The notes under the pieces are model-generated. The model did not search any database. It saw only the letters and a list, made by a program, of their open reading frames with translations, and was not told the DNA's origin. A DNA stretch of 64,000 nucleotides, taken from Phragmites australis. Lineage: Eukaryota > Streptophyta > Magnoliopsida > Poales > Poaceae. The position numbers and the translations under genes were made by a program. The number at the start of each line of letters is the position of its first letter. The first letter of the stretch is position 1. The stretch covers positions 6,331,501 to 6,395,500 of the forward strand of contig NC_084936.1 of NCBI RefSeq assembly GCF_958298935.1, in the 5' to 3' direction. Positions 1 through 10,740 of this stretch are shown piece after piece.

Positions 1-449
1 ATTTATAATGAATAAAAGCAGCTATGAAAAGACTATGCAATTATCTTACATTTGAGGATTTCATATCCTTTGCTGCCATGAATAGCAGCATGTGACACTC
101 AATGTAGAATTCGCAGGAGTTGCCCGGTGGTTGTTGGTGACACTGGAGAGGGAAAAAACCATCAGTTCGAAAGGAAAAAAATTGTAGTAGTAGAGTATTT
201 GCAAATATGTCTACTGGCACTTACCGTGAAGATGGTCTTATGTGTTAGTGTGCAGGGCTCCTTCAGATCGTACTTTGGATCACAGCCATATACATGTCAA
301 AAGCCCTACATTCAAAGAGGGATCCAATAGTCAATATTTGGTGTAAGTTTGAAAAGTTCAATATGTAACCTAAGTCATGAAGAGCTTACTGGTCGAGGAT
401 TTTTTTTGACTAAAGTATAGTCACATTTTCCCCGTTCGCCGTTAGGTCC

Positions 450-700
450 CACCACTGGTCTTGATGAATCAAGGTACCAGACCAAGTTCCACTTGGGGGC
501 AATGACCAATAAGATCTAGTGGCCACCCGTGTTGTGGGTGGCCATCAGGTAGTCCCTCTTTGAAAAGTGGCTCATTGCCCTAGCCACATATTCCACAATG
601 AATCCCCTTTGTTGTTCAGTCAAAGAAATCGTCACATTTTGGGGTTCAAGGAATCCAAAGAGCTCCTTCTTCCTCGTTTCTTGTATCAAGTGTCTACAGG
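450..700 (-). pseudogene. Ulp1-like (C48) cysteine peptidase fragment of a CACTA element
   Basis: On the minus strand this stretch translates to a piece resembling the Ulp1-type peptidase domain carried by plant CACTA elements: a GFLEPQ segment, then YLMATHNTGGH, then ILLVIAPK and VWYLDSSRP. In the family these hold the catalytic His and Asp and the following beta strands. The Trp codon expected right after the active-site His is a TAG stop here. The Cys region is not recognisable further downstream. It is a broken transposon-borne protease, not a host gene. Confidence 0.55.
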
Positions 701-742
701 TAAGAAATTAGTTAGATTGGGGAATTTAGTGGTAATATTTAA

Positions 743-2725
743 TTAACATCTAGTTTGAAAGGGCTTACAATGTAAAGCATTGCAATAACCCATGTCCAGG
801 CCATCAAGGTTGAAGAGGTCGTATAAGTCATTGGAGCCCACAAGGAAGTAGCCGTACCCAGTCAAGAAGTGACGATTTTGGTAATATAAGATAATGGAAA
901 CCTTCTTCTCTCTACAACCTTGCAGGTAGTAATTATGCAACTCAACACAAGGTTGTCCCGCTAGCCAAAGTGGATCTGCTGGCAGCAAGGGCTTCCCAAG
1001 CTTGAATTTTGGGTTTTCCTTAGTCCAAGCGTCCCCTATCCAACGCTTCTCGGCGATTGAATCCTTACTAGAGAACTTGGATTTCTTCGACAGCTGCTTC
1101 TTGGACCCTGGCCTGGACTTCTTATTCTTCTCTAGGCTACCCTCAGGTTGCTTACTTGTAGATGGTAGAGTGGGCAAAGGCTTCTTCTTCTTCTCTAGGC
1201 TGCGCTCAGGTTGCTTAACTATAGATGGGGGAGTGGGCAAAGGTGACACAACTAGCGCATCTCGAGGCTGCGGTTAGGGTAGGGAATTTGAACGTCCAGG
1301 CGGATCGCTCCTTGATACCGTGTGCACCACGATGTCCCCCCTCTTCCATTGGATCCTTTGAAGACGAGCTTGACTCAGTTTTTGGATCTCATCATTAGGG
1401 AGGACAGGAAAATCTGTGTCCATGACATTGGCATGTACAAAATCCACGAAGATCACGACATAGCCAGGACGTATCAGAACTGTATGTAACACCTGGACAT
1501 TTGGATGCACCTGGCCCTTTGCAACCTCAATACAATAGCCTCTAGGTCTTGTGACCAGCGAGCATGAAGTGGGCCATTGAGACGGTCTATGGTATCGGGC
1601 TCCATAGATGGAGAGAAGACAAGTTGTTCAACCTCCCTAGAGGCTTGACTACTCTTGTGTCCAGCAATGGGTCTATCACCCATTGGTGCACTAGGAATTA
1701 CGACTCCCTGTGCCGCAAACCTTTGCAGGATGTCTTGATAAACAATCTCCCTAATTGATTGGATCAATGCTTCCACATCTATTGGAACTGACCTCTTCCT
1801 CTTCTTATACATCCCGACATGTCAGGGGAAGCCTAACTTCCAGCCCTGGGAACTGGACACGCCTCGAATGCGACATGGATGCTCAGGGTTTCCCAGCGTA
1901 GTGGAGAGCACGTCATGTTCCCTGACCCCAGTGAATGAACCTTCGGAGGAGTGGGTTGCTATTTGTTTCACCTTTTGAGCGACTATCTTGGTTTCGCTAG
2001 ATTTGAAGGTGATTTCTCCACTATCTGACAGAGTACCCCTCACGCGTAAATACGACTGTGCTCGTCCCAGGAATTGCAACCAAGGATTCTCGCGGCCTTC
2101 GTTGGCTAACTTTGCATCCTCCCCCCTGCTATTTATCACTTGTCCCCATGTACCTGCCTGTGCCCAGATTGTGATTCTGCTTGTTCTTTGCCCAAAGCTA
2201 CTTCTTTGCTGAACTCTCCGCTTGGAACATCTCAGAGCTCTTCAACACCACAAAAGCTTCCCAATCCTCTCTTTTAATATATGGGTACTTGCTGAAGAGC
2301 TCCAACTCTTTTGCCATATACTCATTTACAAGCTTGCTCTTGTGGCTTCTCCAAAGTTTGGCGATCATTTTCATAACACCCCTGCAAACCTTCGCCTTCA
2401 TGTTCTCCAAGAACTCCAGAAACGTATTGACACCATCATTGAACAAGGCATTCTTTTGATCCACAGTGAGGTCATCGAACTTCAGAAGGGTCAATGGCAC
2501 CTTCTCCCGAGCTTTAAGGCCTGCGAGCTTTTGTAACATCCTCAGGGCCTTCTTCTCTGTAGGCACACCATCATCATTGATTTCCGTGATGGTAATATTT
2601 TTAGTCGGCCACTTTGCTTGTGCCCTTAGCTTTCGCACTATTGCTCCACTGGGACCTGGTTGCGCAGACGTCTGACTGGGAGCTTGTGCTTCGTCAGAGG
2701 ATCCCGATGATTTGTTGGCAGGCAT
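743..2725 (-). pseudogene. CACTA ORF1 (TNPA-like, Transposase_24/DUF8039 type), broken
   Basis: Read on the minus strand. The piece starting at ATG 2725 (175 aa) has Ser/Pro-rich ends and a KNITITEINDDGVP core typical of the N-terminus of grass CACTA second ORFs. The next piece (2139-1822) carries GSFTGVREHDVLS and LGNPEHPCRIRG, a hallmark of the Transposase_24 family. Then comes a coiled region (1812-1474). A segment at 1510-1274 reads PGYVVIFVDFVHAN and ARLQRIQWKRGDIV, as in DUF8039-type domains. A Lys/Pro-rich linker and a C-terminal segment (1249-743) follow, with a LHNYYLQGC motif and YFLVGSNDLYDLFNLD. Frames change at least three times. The role in transposition is inferred from family knowledge. 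Confidence 0.65.
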
Positions 2726-2829
2726 CTAGTAGATACGAATATGCAGATACAATTGTATAAGTCTAAGTAACTATATTCACTTTTATATGAATTTATGAAA
2801 ATATGATGTATTTCTTATCTAAAGCGAAG

Positions 2830-3130
2830 GATCCTACCTAAGGCTAAGATAGGTCATAATCCCATTCGAGGATATGTGGCCCGAGTAGGTTGCCATGCTC
2901 TTGTACAGTTCTGGAGAAAATTTCTGCAGCACCTCCCCTCTGTTCTCCAAATACACGTCTCGACAACGAGCCGAGAGGGTGTGTATCCCGAGAACAACAG
3001 GGAGACACCACCGAAATTCTCTCTAGAACCATACAAGAGTATAGAAACCTACTACTCGGGCCACATATCCTCAAATTGTCCAATGTACATGGAGAATTCG
3101 GGAGCATCTTCTTATAAATATGATGAGTTG
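2830..3130. repeat. Conserved CACTA leader/subterminal segment, copy 1 of 3
   Basis: About 270 bp containing the landmark gaggatatgtggcccgagta, repeated with few changes at 23527-23794 and 52565-52830. In each place it lies just upstream (minus-strand sense) of a CACTA ORF, so it is probably the 5' transcribed leader or subterminal region of related CACTA elements. Short ORFs within it on both strands look incidental. The homology with the copy near 52.6 kb continues for about 60 bp beyond 3130. Confidence 0.6.
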
Positions 3131-3190
3131 CCAAGTCATATTTATAATCAAACACTCCTGAACAGGAGACGAGGTAATAGGTTACGCAAT

Positions 3191-3559
3191 CTAAATTCAT
3201 TTTTGGGATTTTCTTACAAATTTAATTTTAACCATCATGAACTTGTTGTGCAATATGCATACATTAGTGACAAGAATATACAACAGCAGGTAAACAAGAA
3301 TAAGAATTAATGTGTGCTGTCATGACTGAACATAATAAAGAATAAAAAATAGGTAAACATGGAAATTGCAAATGCCAAGCATATAAATATCAAGAACATG
3401 TTTATGTTACCAAGTTTTACTCTCAGAAAGCGGGTTACGACTGATGTCGCCATCCAAACTGCTAAGTTCATATTGTCGCACCTAAGTAGACTACACTGTC
3501 ACACACAACCTCACTTAGCCGCTGTCATCAACGAGTAATATAATCCGACATACCATTTG
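3191..3559. other. Intergenic, nothing recognised
   Basis: AT-rich DNA between CACTA remnant A and the GC-rich block. I see no gene, no clear inverted repeat and no match to other parts of the window. Confidence 0.4.
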
Positions 3560-3944
3560 CATTCACCCCCGGCACACAAAGTATGGCAGACTACACAGAA
3601 GTAACTCACAATGGCGGATGAGGACGATGGCAGGAGGCATCAGCGAGGAGGGGACGGCGGGAGGCCTACCTCGATGTATGAGGATGATGGAGGCATGGTG
3701 GCGCAGGCTCCTTGGCATCGGGGTGCTCGTCGGGGAGGAGGCAACAATGGTGTGGGCTCCTCGTCGTTGGGGTAGTCGGGGACGAAGGCACAGGGGAAGA
3801 CGATGTCGGGGGGGGGGGGGACGGATGGGGACAATGGTGGCCTCGGGGACGACCAGGAGAAGGAGGCAAGGAGGAATGGCAGTGGGCGTTGCAGGACTTA
3901 GGAAAAATTGGAGGCTAGGGTTCCCGTGCCCGTTAGAGGATGAG
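3560..3944. other. GC-rich low-complexity block at the left edge of unit R1
   Basis: Strongly GGA/GGC-biased, with a poly-G run near 3809. Overlapping ORFs exist in both orientations (for example 3618-3953 plus and 3988-3563 minus), but composition alone explains them. The block has no counterpart at the other R units, which instead carry 800-870 bp of AT-rich DNA at this place. It marks the breakpoint of the duplicated unit at about 3943. It may be the 5' end of a captured gene, but there is no domain evidence. Confidence 0.35.
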
Positions 3945-4199
3945 GTTATGTGATGTAATAAAATATTAGAGGTTGAGATTTTTTGCACCTAGTTTAAAGT
4001 AAACTTAGTGATGTTAAACATATGGTTTAGTTGCTTAATTTAACTTATTCATATCATTCGGCTTGAATAATATCATGGTCTTACTTGCTTCTATGTTGTT
4101 GCTTTCGCGTTGCTTTGTTTTTCTAAGTATATGCTGTAGAAATTTTGTAGTTTGGCATTCTTGTAGTGTAGTTGGATGGCATCCTAGGGTTTTGTGGTT

Positions 4200-4640
4200 C
4201 CTAGGGTGTTAAAGACATGATCTCTGATGAGAAACCCGCATGTTGTCTTGTACGACCTCAATAAATGCAAATGCTTCAAAGACTCCCCCACTCTATCAAT
4301 CTTCGTGATGACAAAGCGTCATGTAGGCAACTTGTTGGGACCTTTGCCACGCCTTCTCTATACTTGGGACGTATGACAATCTGACCAGTCGAGGTATGAA
4401 CCTCGGTCTGAGCCTTTAGATCATATGGGTGATCTAAGTTGAGGTGCTCACTCAGCTTTCAGCTGCTTCTTGGGCTCTCGTTTCTCGTTTGTTCCATGTT
4501 CGCACGCCCATCTCCATCCGAGGCTGTACTCTGGTCCAAGGAGGGGCAATTTGCTTTTGGAGGTGTTATTTCTACATACAAATTAATTTCCATATAATGG
4601 ACCTCTTCATTATAGAAAAAAAAATATATTTATGAAAATG
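4200..4640 (-). pseudogene. CACTA ORF1 N-terminal fragment (R1)
   Basis: The minus strand encodes a degenerate stretch with KGPNKLPT, RFVITKIDRVGESL and GFLIRDHV, which resembles the N-terminal region of grass CACTA ORF1 proteins. An upstream piece near 4600-4440 is rich in acidic and Ser residues. Stops interrupt it. The same fragment sits at 24890-25395, 39000-39437 and 63340-63760. Only this part of the protein is present. Confidence 0.5.
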
Positions 4641-4919
4641 AAGACCAAGGATTGATACCACAATGTCCACATGTAGTTTCACTTGATATATGTATGTCGT
4701 TGTGTTAAATGTGAACATAAATTACAAATATGAAACTAAGCGTTTTCTTTTCCTATTACGACTTGTACAAACAAAGCATCACACTTGAAGACAGTTTTGA
4801 TGTATCATTCACAATAGATCTCTTAAAGATAGTTATGTTATGTATTGTTAATGCACATATTTTCAAATTAGGATGTTTTTTGGACTATAGACTACATGTT
4901 TTTTGATATCTTGCCACAT

Positions 4920-5345
4920 GAAGGCAGGATAGCTAGGCCGAAGCCCACAAAGGGAAGAGGTTGAACTGGGAATCACCGGAGCACCGGGGCAATGAAGTAT
5001 CGAGGCAGCGGGCGGTGGGGCGATGGGGCACTTGGCGAGTGTCAACCAGAGCGACGGTCGTCGAGGCACCGGGGCAGTGGAGATTCAGGACAACAGGCGT
5101 TGGGGTGAAGGTCATCAACGTCGAGGCACCGGGGCGAGCGTCTGGGAGGCGGCCGGAGTTGGAAATTTTAGGTGTTGCAGCTAGGGGTAGAACACGCCAA
5201 ATTTATACTCGAAATTATCACTGCCAGTTGTAGTATCGATCCGACAGTGATACAAGTATCGCTGCCGGATCGATACTACAACCGATAGTGATATATGGTA
5301 TCATTGCTAGTTCTAAACTACATCCGACAATGATATTTAGAGGCA
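4920..5345. repeat. GC-rich caccggggc repeats followed by CACTA-like subterminal repeats (R1)
   Basis: 4920-5200 is a degenerate array of caccggggc/ggcggcgg-like words. It is followed at 5215-5345 by short inverted and direct repeats of the type atcactgccggttgtagta and cgacagtgatat. Such repeats are typical of CACTA subterminal regions. Equivalent segments lie at 25620-26100 and 39760-40230. ORFs across it on both strands are composition artefacts. Confidence 0.45.
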
Positions 5346-5579
5346 TTTTTAAGCTTATTCTTGTAGTTTATTAAATCATAGTATTTACATTAAAGCATGT
5401 TCTTAATATTTTGTACAATATTTTTTTTATAGTATTCATATAGCTTATTAAAATCATATTTGCATTAAAGAATATATATCCTTAGTTATTAATTAACACT
5501 GTACAATATGTCATTAATTAATGCAAATTAAAGCAAATCCTTAATGAATACATACAAGCTTTTTTCATTTAATGGTTAG

Positions 5580-6800
5580 ACCTTTGTTATGATCACGACG
5601 TATGTAAGTAGCTTCCTTAGTATCTTCTATTTGACTTAGGTCGACGTTCTCTCCAAAAGGAGGGAGGTCGTCAAATTTATTGTAGTCTTTCTCGTCGATG
5701 ACATTATCAACTCGGATAGTCATTCTTTTTCCTTGAAAAACCACGTGGCGCTGCTTGTCGTCAGATCCTTTACATAGAAGACTTGTGTAGCATCATTGGC
5801 AAGTACGAATGGTTCTTCTCTGGAATCGATGAGTTTGAGGTCCATGGTAGTCATACCATACTTGTCGATGTTCATTCCTCCTAGGAGTCTGACCTATTGG
5901 CATCGAAAAATAGGGACATTCAACAGTCCATACTGGAGCTCCCAAATCTCCTCTATGAATCAATATTAGGTCTCCCAATTTCCATTACTATCATAGGCAT
6001 CGATACGTGCACCGCTATTTTGATTGGTACTCTTGTCATCCTGTGCTCTCATATAAAATGTATATCCATTGATGTCATATCCTTGGTATGTTAAAATGTT
6101 AGTTGACGGTCCATGAGCAAGCAGTTTCAACTGAGCATCCTTTGTATTCATCCCCATCATGTGTCTACATAACAAATCGCCAAAAAGATCTCTATGCTCT
6201 CTCGTGATCTAATCATCTGATTTTGTTGGGTTTTTGGCACGTAGCATGTTCACATGCATATTGACATATGAGCTCACTACAACTTATTGTTGCAGAACTA
6301 CGAAATGGGCTTGAGTGAAGGAAACACAATTGGTTGTATGGATTGATTTCGCACTATCGTCCCTATCCCCTGTAGCCTCCCCTCATAGCGAGATACATGC
6401 ACATCAATCAATTTGAGATTCATGTAGTCAACGTGGAACTCAACGACATTCTTAGTTTCCTACACTATGGCAACGCAACCTTACGGCTAACCTCGGTTAT
6501 AAATATATTTCTTTAGAACCCCCATCAATATGTCGAAAGGGTACATCTGATGAATAAACACAGGGCCAAGGATCTTTATCTCTCTTACGATGTGAACAAT
6601 GAGATAGGTCATGATATAAAAAAAAGATGGAAGGAGACACATCTCAAGTTGGCATAGAGTATGAACAACGTCATCCTATAACTTTCGTAGTTTTAACGGA
6701 TCGATGACCTTCTATGAGATCGTGTTAAAGAATGAACACATCTTTATCATCGGGTCTCGGACTTTCTCTGACAGAATGCCTCTTATTGCAACTGCAAGCA
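5580..6800 (-). pseudogene. CACTA tnp2 transposase, C-terminal fragment (R1)
   Basis: On the minus strand, 6800-6480 reads a DUF4218-like stretch (LLAVAIRGILSEKVRDP, then VVHTLCQLEMCLLPSFF, then MYPFDILMGVLKKYIYNRG). Then 6175-5590 reads a DUF4216-like stretch (LKLLAHGPS, INGYTFYMRAQDDKS, QNSGARIDA, then DKYGMT and PFVLANDATQVFYVKD). These are the two C-terminal domains of plant tnp2-type transposases. Internal stops and frame changes make it a pseudogene. The catalytic N-terminal part is absent here. Parallel copies lie in R2 and R3. Confidence 0.65.
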
Positions 6801-6839
6801 ATTGTATCATCATCACGTGACATAATCCCTATCCACAAA

Positions 6840-7215
6840 ATACCTGTCCAGAATTGATATGCATGCAATAAAGGACAATAAAAGATATTAGGAGAACATG
6901 TATTGTACCTATGATCAATTACCTTTTTTCCACAGTTTATTATCATCTAAACTATATATCTTCAACAAAAAAATTTAAAAGACATATATTAAGATCTTGC
7001 AACTTGGAGACATATATTAAGATCCTGCAAATTGGGAACACCCAGTGCCCCATACTCTTTTTCTATGCTAACACTATCCCAACTTGCTAAATAATAAGCA
7101 AGTGGCTTCTTTACTAAGCTATCTTTCATGCCACCTCGGATAAATTTTTTTCTGAAGAAACTGATTCATCTTTTTTCCCTTCCTTTCGCATACAAATAAC
7201 AAGCAGAGATTTTAG
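6840..7215 (-). pseudogene. LINE (non-LTR) reverse-transcriptase 3' fragment (R1)
   Basis: The minus strand encodes a degenerate stretch with LAYYLASWDSVS, EYGALGVPNLQDLNICLL and YSLDDNKLWKKVIDHRYN. It matches the region after the RT domain of plant LINE polyproteins (the GGLGV.NL.D.N...L motif). It runs directly into the tnp2 fragment, with the joined reading HAYQFWTGIL crossing the junction. A 37-bp local duplication (ttggagacatatattaagatc type) is present near 6990-7030. Parallel copies lie at 27600-27836 and 41690-42010. Confidence 0.5.
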
Positions 7216-7801
7216 TTCAATCATCAGTATAATAGATATGTTATCACATAAAACGTGATTAGTTATGACTTATTTATATATTTGTACTTCATCCGTGTGA
7301 GACATATTTGTTCTTGGCCTAAACAGCATTTTCTGCATATAGATGCTTGTAGCAGGTAATTAAGGAAGTGTTATGAACATGTCAAGAGTTGAATGACTCG
7401 ATAGGTTATTGCTCTGCGTACCGGAAACAGTCTTGCTTGGTCAACACAAGTAAAGCGTGTGTTATAGCCTTGTACCACGTCTCCCCACATGCATGCATTA
7501 TTTGCAGTGGATTCGTGCAAGTAACCACTGCACTCGGAACAAAATGGTGACCAAGTAAATGTCAGAAACCTTTTTTTTAACACAAGTGATCAGTGTCATC
7601 GACAGTATGACCAAGTAGATGAGTTAGTAGAGTGCAAAGATATTAGAAGAAAGCTTTGAAAAGTTGAAGAAGTTAACTCTGTTGTTTCATCAGCACATAT
7701 ACAAGCACGACTTTTCTGTTGTCCATGAGGCCATTTCAATCCGTTGATATGATCTACATGACTTGTTCTGTTGTCCATGAGTTCACACTGCCGCGTACGG
7801 C
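7216..7801 (+). promoter_or_regulatory. Upstream region of GLP gene 1
   Basis: Conserved with the corresponding regions of GLP genes 2 and 3 over about 600 bp, with small indels. It contains ttggtcaac near 7439, whose complement gives the W-box core TTGACC, and an ACGT core in accacgtctcc near 7481. The last 150 bp before the TATA box are almost identical in the three genes. Function is inferred from position and conservation only. Confidence 0.45.
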
Positions 7802-7808
7802 TATATAA
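7802..7808 (+). promoter_or_regulatory. TATA box of GLP gene 1
   Basis: tatataa in the context ggctatataagcacg, 84 bp upstream of the ATG at 7892. The same context precedes GLP genes 2 and 3 (28433 and 42607). Confidence 0.7.
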
Positions 7809-7891
7809 GCACGTTTTTGGCCTCCATCGCCAAAGCATCGACGAGCTTAGCACAAATATACAGCAGACAGCAGAAAGCCAGATCGAATACA

Positions 7892-8754
7892 ATGGCCTCC
7901 TCCTGCTTCCTTCTCGCCGCTCTTCTTGCATTGGTCACTTCTCAGGCCATTGCTTCTGATCCTAGCCCTCTCCAAGACTTCTGCGTCGCCGACAAGCACT
8001 CGCCCGGTATGTTTTCATTTTATTTCATCCATGCTCTGATGTTCTCTTGTATCAGATCAATGAACATACATCTGAAATATGTGATCTGGCACATGTAATT
8101 AGTATTGTTTTAATTGTTTATTACAAACAGTTGTATGTGTCACTTTCTGATCTTTCCGCGTGTATCTTACTTAATTTTTATATGCATGCAGTGCGGGTGA
8201 ACGGATTTGTTTGCAAGGACCCTATGAACGTGAATGCGGATGACTTCTTCAAGGCAGCCATGCTTGACAAGCCTAGGAACACCATGATGAGCAAGGTGGG
8301 GTCCAAAGTCACTTTGATCAACGTCATGCAGATTCCTGGCCTCAACACCCTAGGCATCTCACTGGCACGTATCGACTATGCCCCCTTAGGCGAGAACCCA
8401 CCGCACACCCATCCACGTGCCACTGAGATCCTCACAGTGCTTGAGGGCACCCTCTACGTCGGTTTCGTCACGTCTAACCCAGACAACAAGCTATTTGCCA
8501 AGGTGCTCAACAAAGGTGATGTGTTTGTATTCCCCCAGGGGCTGATCCACTTCCAGTTCAACCCAATCTACAACAAGCCAGCAGTCGCCATCGCCGCGCT
8601 CAGTAGCCAAAACCCAGGGGTAATTACGATTGCCAATGCAGTCTTTGGATCGAAGCCACCAATCTCGGATGATGTTTTGGCAAAGGCATTTCAAGTGGAA
8701 AAGGGGACAATTGATTGGCTCCAAGCTCAATTCTGGGAGAACAACCACTACTAA
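7892..8754 (+). CDS. GLP: Germin-like protein 1 (two exons)
   Basis: Secreted cupin of the cereal GLP8 type, 225 aa. Exon 1 is 7892-8006, a phase-1 GT..AG intron is 8007-8191, and exon 2 is 8192-8754. The open frame running through the intron is incidental. Residues 1-21 form a signal peptide ending SQAIA. Cys31 and Cys46 are the conserved N-terminal disulfide pair. Germin box 1 holds His110, His112 and Glu117; box 2 holds His158. Together these are the Mn ligands of the cupin fold, and a KGD tripeptide lies at 146-148. Known relatives form apoplastic hexamers with superoxide dismutase activity and defence roles; enzyme activity here is inferred. Oddity: residue 77 is Lys (codon 8305-8307), where the other four copies have Asn of an N-glycosylation sequon. 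An AATAAA lies at 8851. Confidence 0.95.
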
Positions 8755-9294
8755 ATAAGTCAAGCATGTGTTTATTGTATGGGAAGATTTCTTATATGCA
8801 CTTTGCAGACAAACAACATGTGTTTTTAGTTTCGGTGCTACAACTGATGAAATAAAGGGCAAGTATATCTATAATATCACTGTCATTGCGCGTCCCATTA
8901 GGACATTTTTTGTGAACTGAGGTCTTCTTTTTTTCTTTTGGGAACATATTGGGACAGGTGAACTGAGGTCATAATATGCTACTTTGGCATGTTTTGTTCT
9001 CGCATAATGGAAAGAATACAATCGTTACAAAATATATGCATGATGTGACGGTATATAGTATTTCTAGATCCAGATTTACAAATGAATATATGCATGATGT
9101 GGCCCAGATTTCCAGTTATTTATTTGTTGTGGTTGCCTGCAAGGAGTGTATTGATCCTAGGCTGGTGTGACTCCTTTTTCTTTGACCTGGGCATGGTGAG
9201 TTGTCTAGGGGTGTTTGGGTCCTCGGGCGAGGCTTACCTCATCTAGCTGAGAAAGACAACTCAGGTACAACGCAAGCAACATCATCCTGTTAGC
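8755..9294. other. 3' flank of GLP gene 1
   Basis: Contains the 3' UTR with AATAAA at 8851-8856. The non-coding DNA that follows is shared with the flanks of GLP genes 2 and 3. No gene is seen. Confidence 0.5.
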
Positions 9295-9395
9295 ATATTG
9301 AAAAGTAGGGAACAAAACCACATCTTTTGCCAACAGGGATCTTAACATATCTTCAGTGACATTGGGGTCAAAGCCACCAACAAAAATCTGTGCTC
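9295..9395 (-). pseudogene. RBP45/47-like RRM3 exon fragment, deleted (R1)
   Basis: The minus strand reads QIFVGGFDPNVTEDML, the start of the third RNA-recognition motif of RBP45/RBP47-type proteins. It then jumps out of frame. Compared with the R2 and R3 copies (LKQVFTPYGEVVHVKIPVG), about 37 bp in the middle of the motif are missing. The upstream RRM1/RRM2 part found in R2 and R3 is not present near R1. Confidence 0.6.
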
Positions 9396-9951
9396 AACAA
9401 CAAAGACAGGTTATCAATAGCTAGATAAGAACAGTTGCTTGCACACAAGAAAGTAACACAAAGACTGCACGGTGGTATTGCTAGGATCATTGTTAGACTG
9501 AACTCCCTGAGCACTTTGTACTCTAAATAGAACACAAATAAAAAAGGCATAATGTAAGTTTACTGAACATTCAGAAAAAAATGTCTCATCATGCACATTA
9601 TGAACTTCCACAGCTATAAAACTCTATTCGGTTCAATGCATTAATGCATATGCAGATATTCCATGCCATACTGTATTCGCAAAAGAGCATTTTTTGGGCA
9701 ATCTGATTCACAATAACTAGCTCACGGAATATAAACAACATAGTACCAAGCACAAAGAATCACAACAAGCTGATGAAAAAAATATGCTGAAAATACTGTA
9801 CTCCTAATTACATCCAACACCTACCAAACTCTATCTCCTAATCTAAATCAAATCCAACTCCTACCAAACTTGTCTCCTAATTAATTGGGAAGCCTGGATC
9901 TCCTACCATAACATCTACTAAACTCGCGCTACAATACCATCGGAAATACTG
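9396..9951. other. Duplicated non-coding DNA (intron-like flank of the RBP fragment)
   Basis: AT-rich DNA collinear with 30110-30660 and 44205-44760. It probably represents intron DNA of the former RBP45/47-like gene. No coding signal is seen. Confidence 0.4.
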
Positions 9952-10441
9952 TGGTTCTACATATTGTTATCATTCTAGCATTGAATGGAGTATTTCCTAA
10001 TCGTAGCTCAATTATGATAACTTAGCACCAAATTCCAATTCAAATATAAAGAACATATCAAATTGAACTAATAATATGATACTAAATAGATCAAAGAGGT
10101 GAAAATAAAGCGTATCGACATGGTCGACTACTTCATAGAGACAGATAGCATTCTATCACACTGTTGAACCAAGCAGCATTGAAAAACAATAAAAGAAACG
10201 GTTAGACAAACCTCAAAGCAAGTTTTGAGGTGGAAAATGACGCTTTCAAAAGACAACATGTTTCTCTACCAATTGTTGATAATTAGGCTACTCATTGCGC
10301 ATGTCTTGGTTCTACATATCATTATCATTCTAGCGCGGAATGGAGTGTTTCCTAATTGTAGCTCAATTATGATAACTTGGTGCCAAATTTTAATTCAATA
10401 TAAAGAACATATCAAATTGAATTAATAATATGATGCTAAGT
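9952..10441. repeat. Local direct repeat, two copies of about 135 bp
   Basis: The segment 9952-10088 (ggttctacatattgttatca type) recurs at 10307-10441 with about 85-90 percent identity by eye. The two are separated by about 220 bp of unassigned DNA. The second copy abuts the GC-rich block at 10445. Confidence 0.65.
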
Positions 10442-10444
10442 ACC

Positions 10445-10740
10445 TGTCTATTCAGAGTGCGAGAAGCGTGTACCTCGCCAGTGGACGGGAAGTAGCCGTC
10501 TACGCATGGCGGGGCCTGGGAACTATAGCGGCCTGGTGCGGCACGACCGGCCCAGCTAGGCATGCGGCAAGACGCCTGGCCTAGCCTAACATGGCATGCC
10601 AATGGCCAGCGCGGCACGCGGCGGCATGGCCGGCCTGGCCAGCACGGCACGCCTGGCGCTAGCCATTAGGCGCATAGGGCTGGCATGGCTGGCACACGAA
10701 AGCACGTGGGGGTACGGCTGATTAACCGGTTAAATAGGCT
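10445..10740. repeat. GC-rich ggcacgg-type block, hAT copy 1 left flank
   Basis: Dense gccggc/ggcacg/ggcatgg words, similar in kind to the block at 13340-13665 on the other side of the transposase remnant. This suggests subterminal regions of the hAT element. No clear terminal inverted repeat or 8-bp target duplication was found. Confidence 0.4.

Larger units (their letters stand above)
1..3130 (-). mobile_element. CACTA (En/Spm) remnant A
   Basis: The minus strand reads, from 3130 downward: a conserved leader-like segment, a CACTA ORF1-type protein in several broken frames (2725 to 743), and an Ulp1-like peptidase fragment (about 700 to 450). This order is that of the second gene of many grass CACTA elements. 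Stops and frame changes throughout show that it is dead. No terminal CACTA inverted repeat is seen inside the window on this side. Bases 1-430 continue the same strand, but I cannot assign a domain there. Confidence 0.7.
3945..9960. repeat. Segmental duplication unit R1 (contains GLP gene 1)
   Basis: About 6 kb repeated at 24650-30660 (R2) and 38750-44760 (R3), with its left part again at 63085-64000 (R4, cut by the window end). Shared landmarks in order are the gatgtaataaaatattagag start, the CACTA ORF1 fragment, a GC-rich caccggggc block, the tnp2 C-terminal fragment, the LINE piece, the GLP promoter and gene, and the RRM3 fragment. The copies are collinear with small indels, so they arose by duplication of one block that already held these transposon pieces. 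Confidence 0.85.

Noticed and set aside
3563..3988. 141-codon Pro-rich minus ORF and its plus-strand counterpart
   Set aside because: GC-rich low complexity, open on both strands, no domain and no conserved counterpart.
8047..8754. 235-codon open frame starting inside the intron of GLP gene 1, and similar frames through the introns of genes 2 and 3
   Set aside because: The GT..AG intron with conserved phase fits all five paralogs. The intron readings are AT-rich, and the correct N-terminus is the signal peptide of exon 1.
8491..8862. Minus-strand ORFs opposite GLP exon 2 (also 29327-29590 and 43334-43705)
   Set aside because: Shadows of the coding exon, with no domain.
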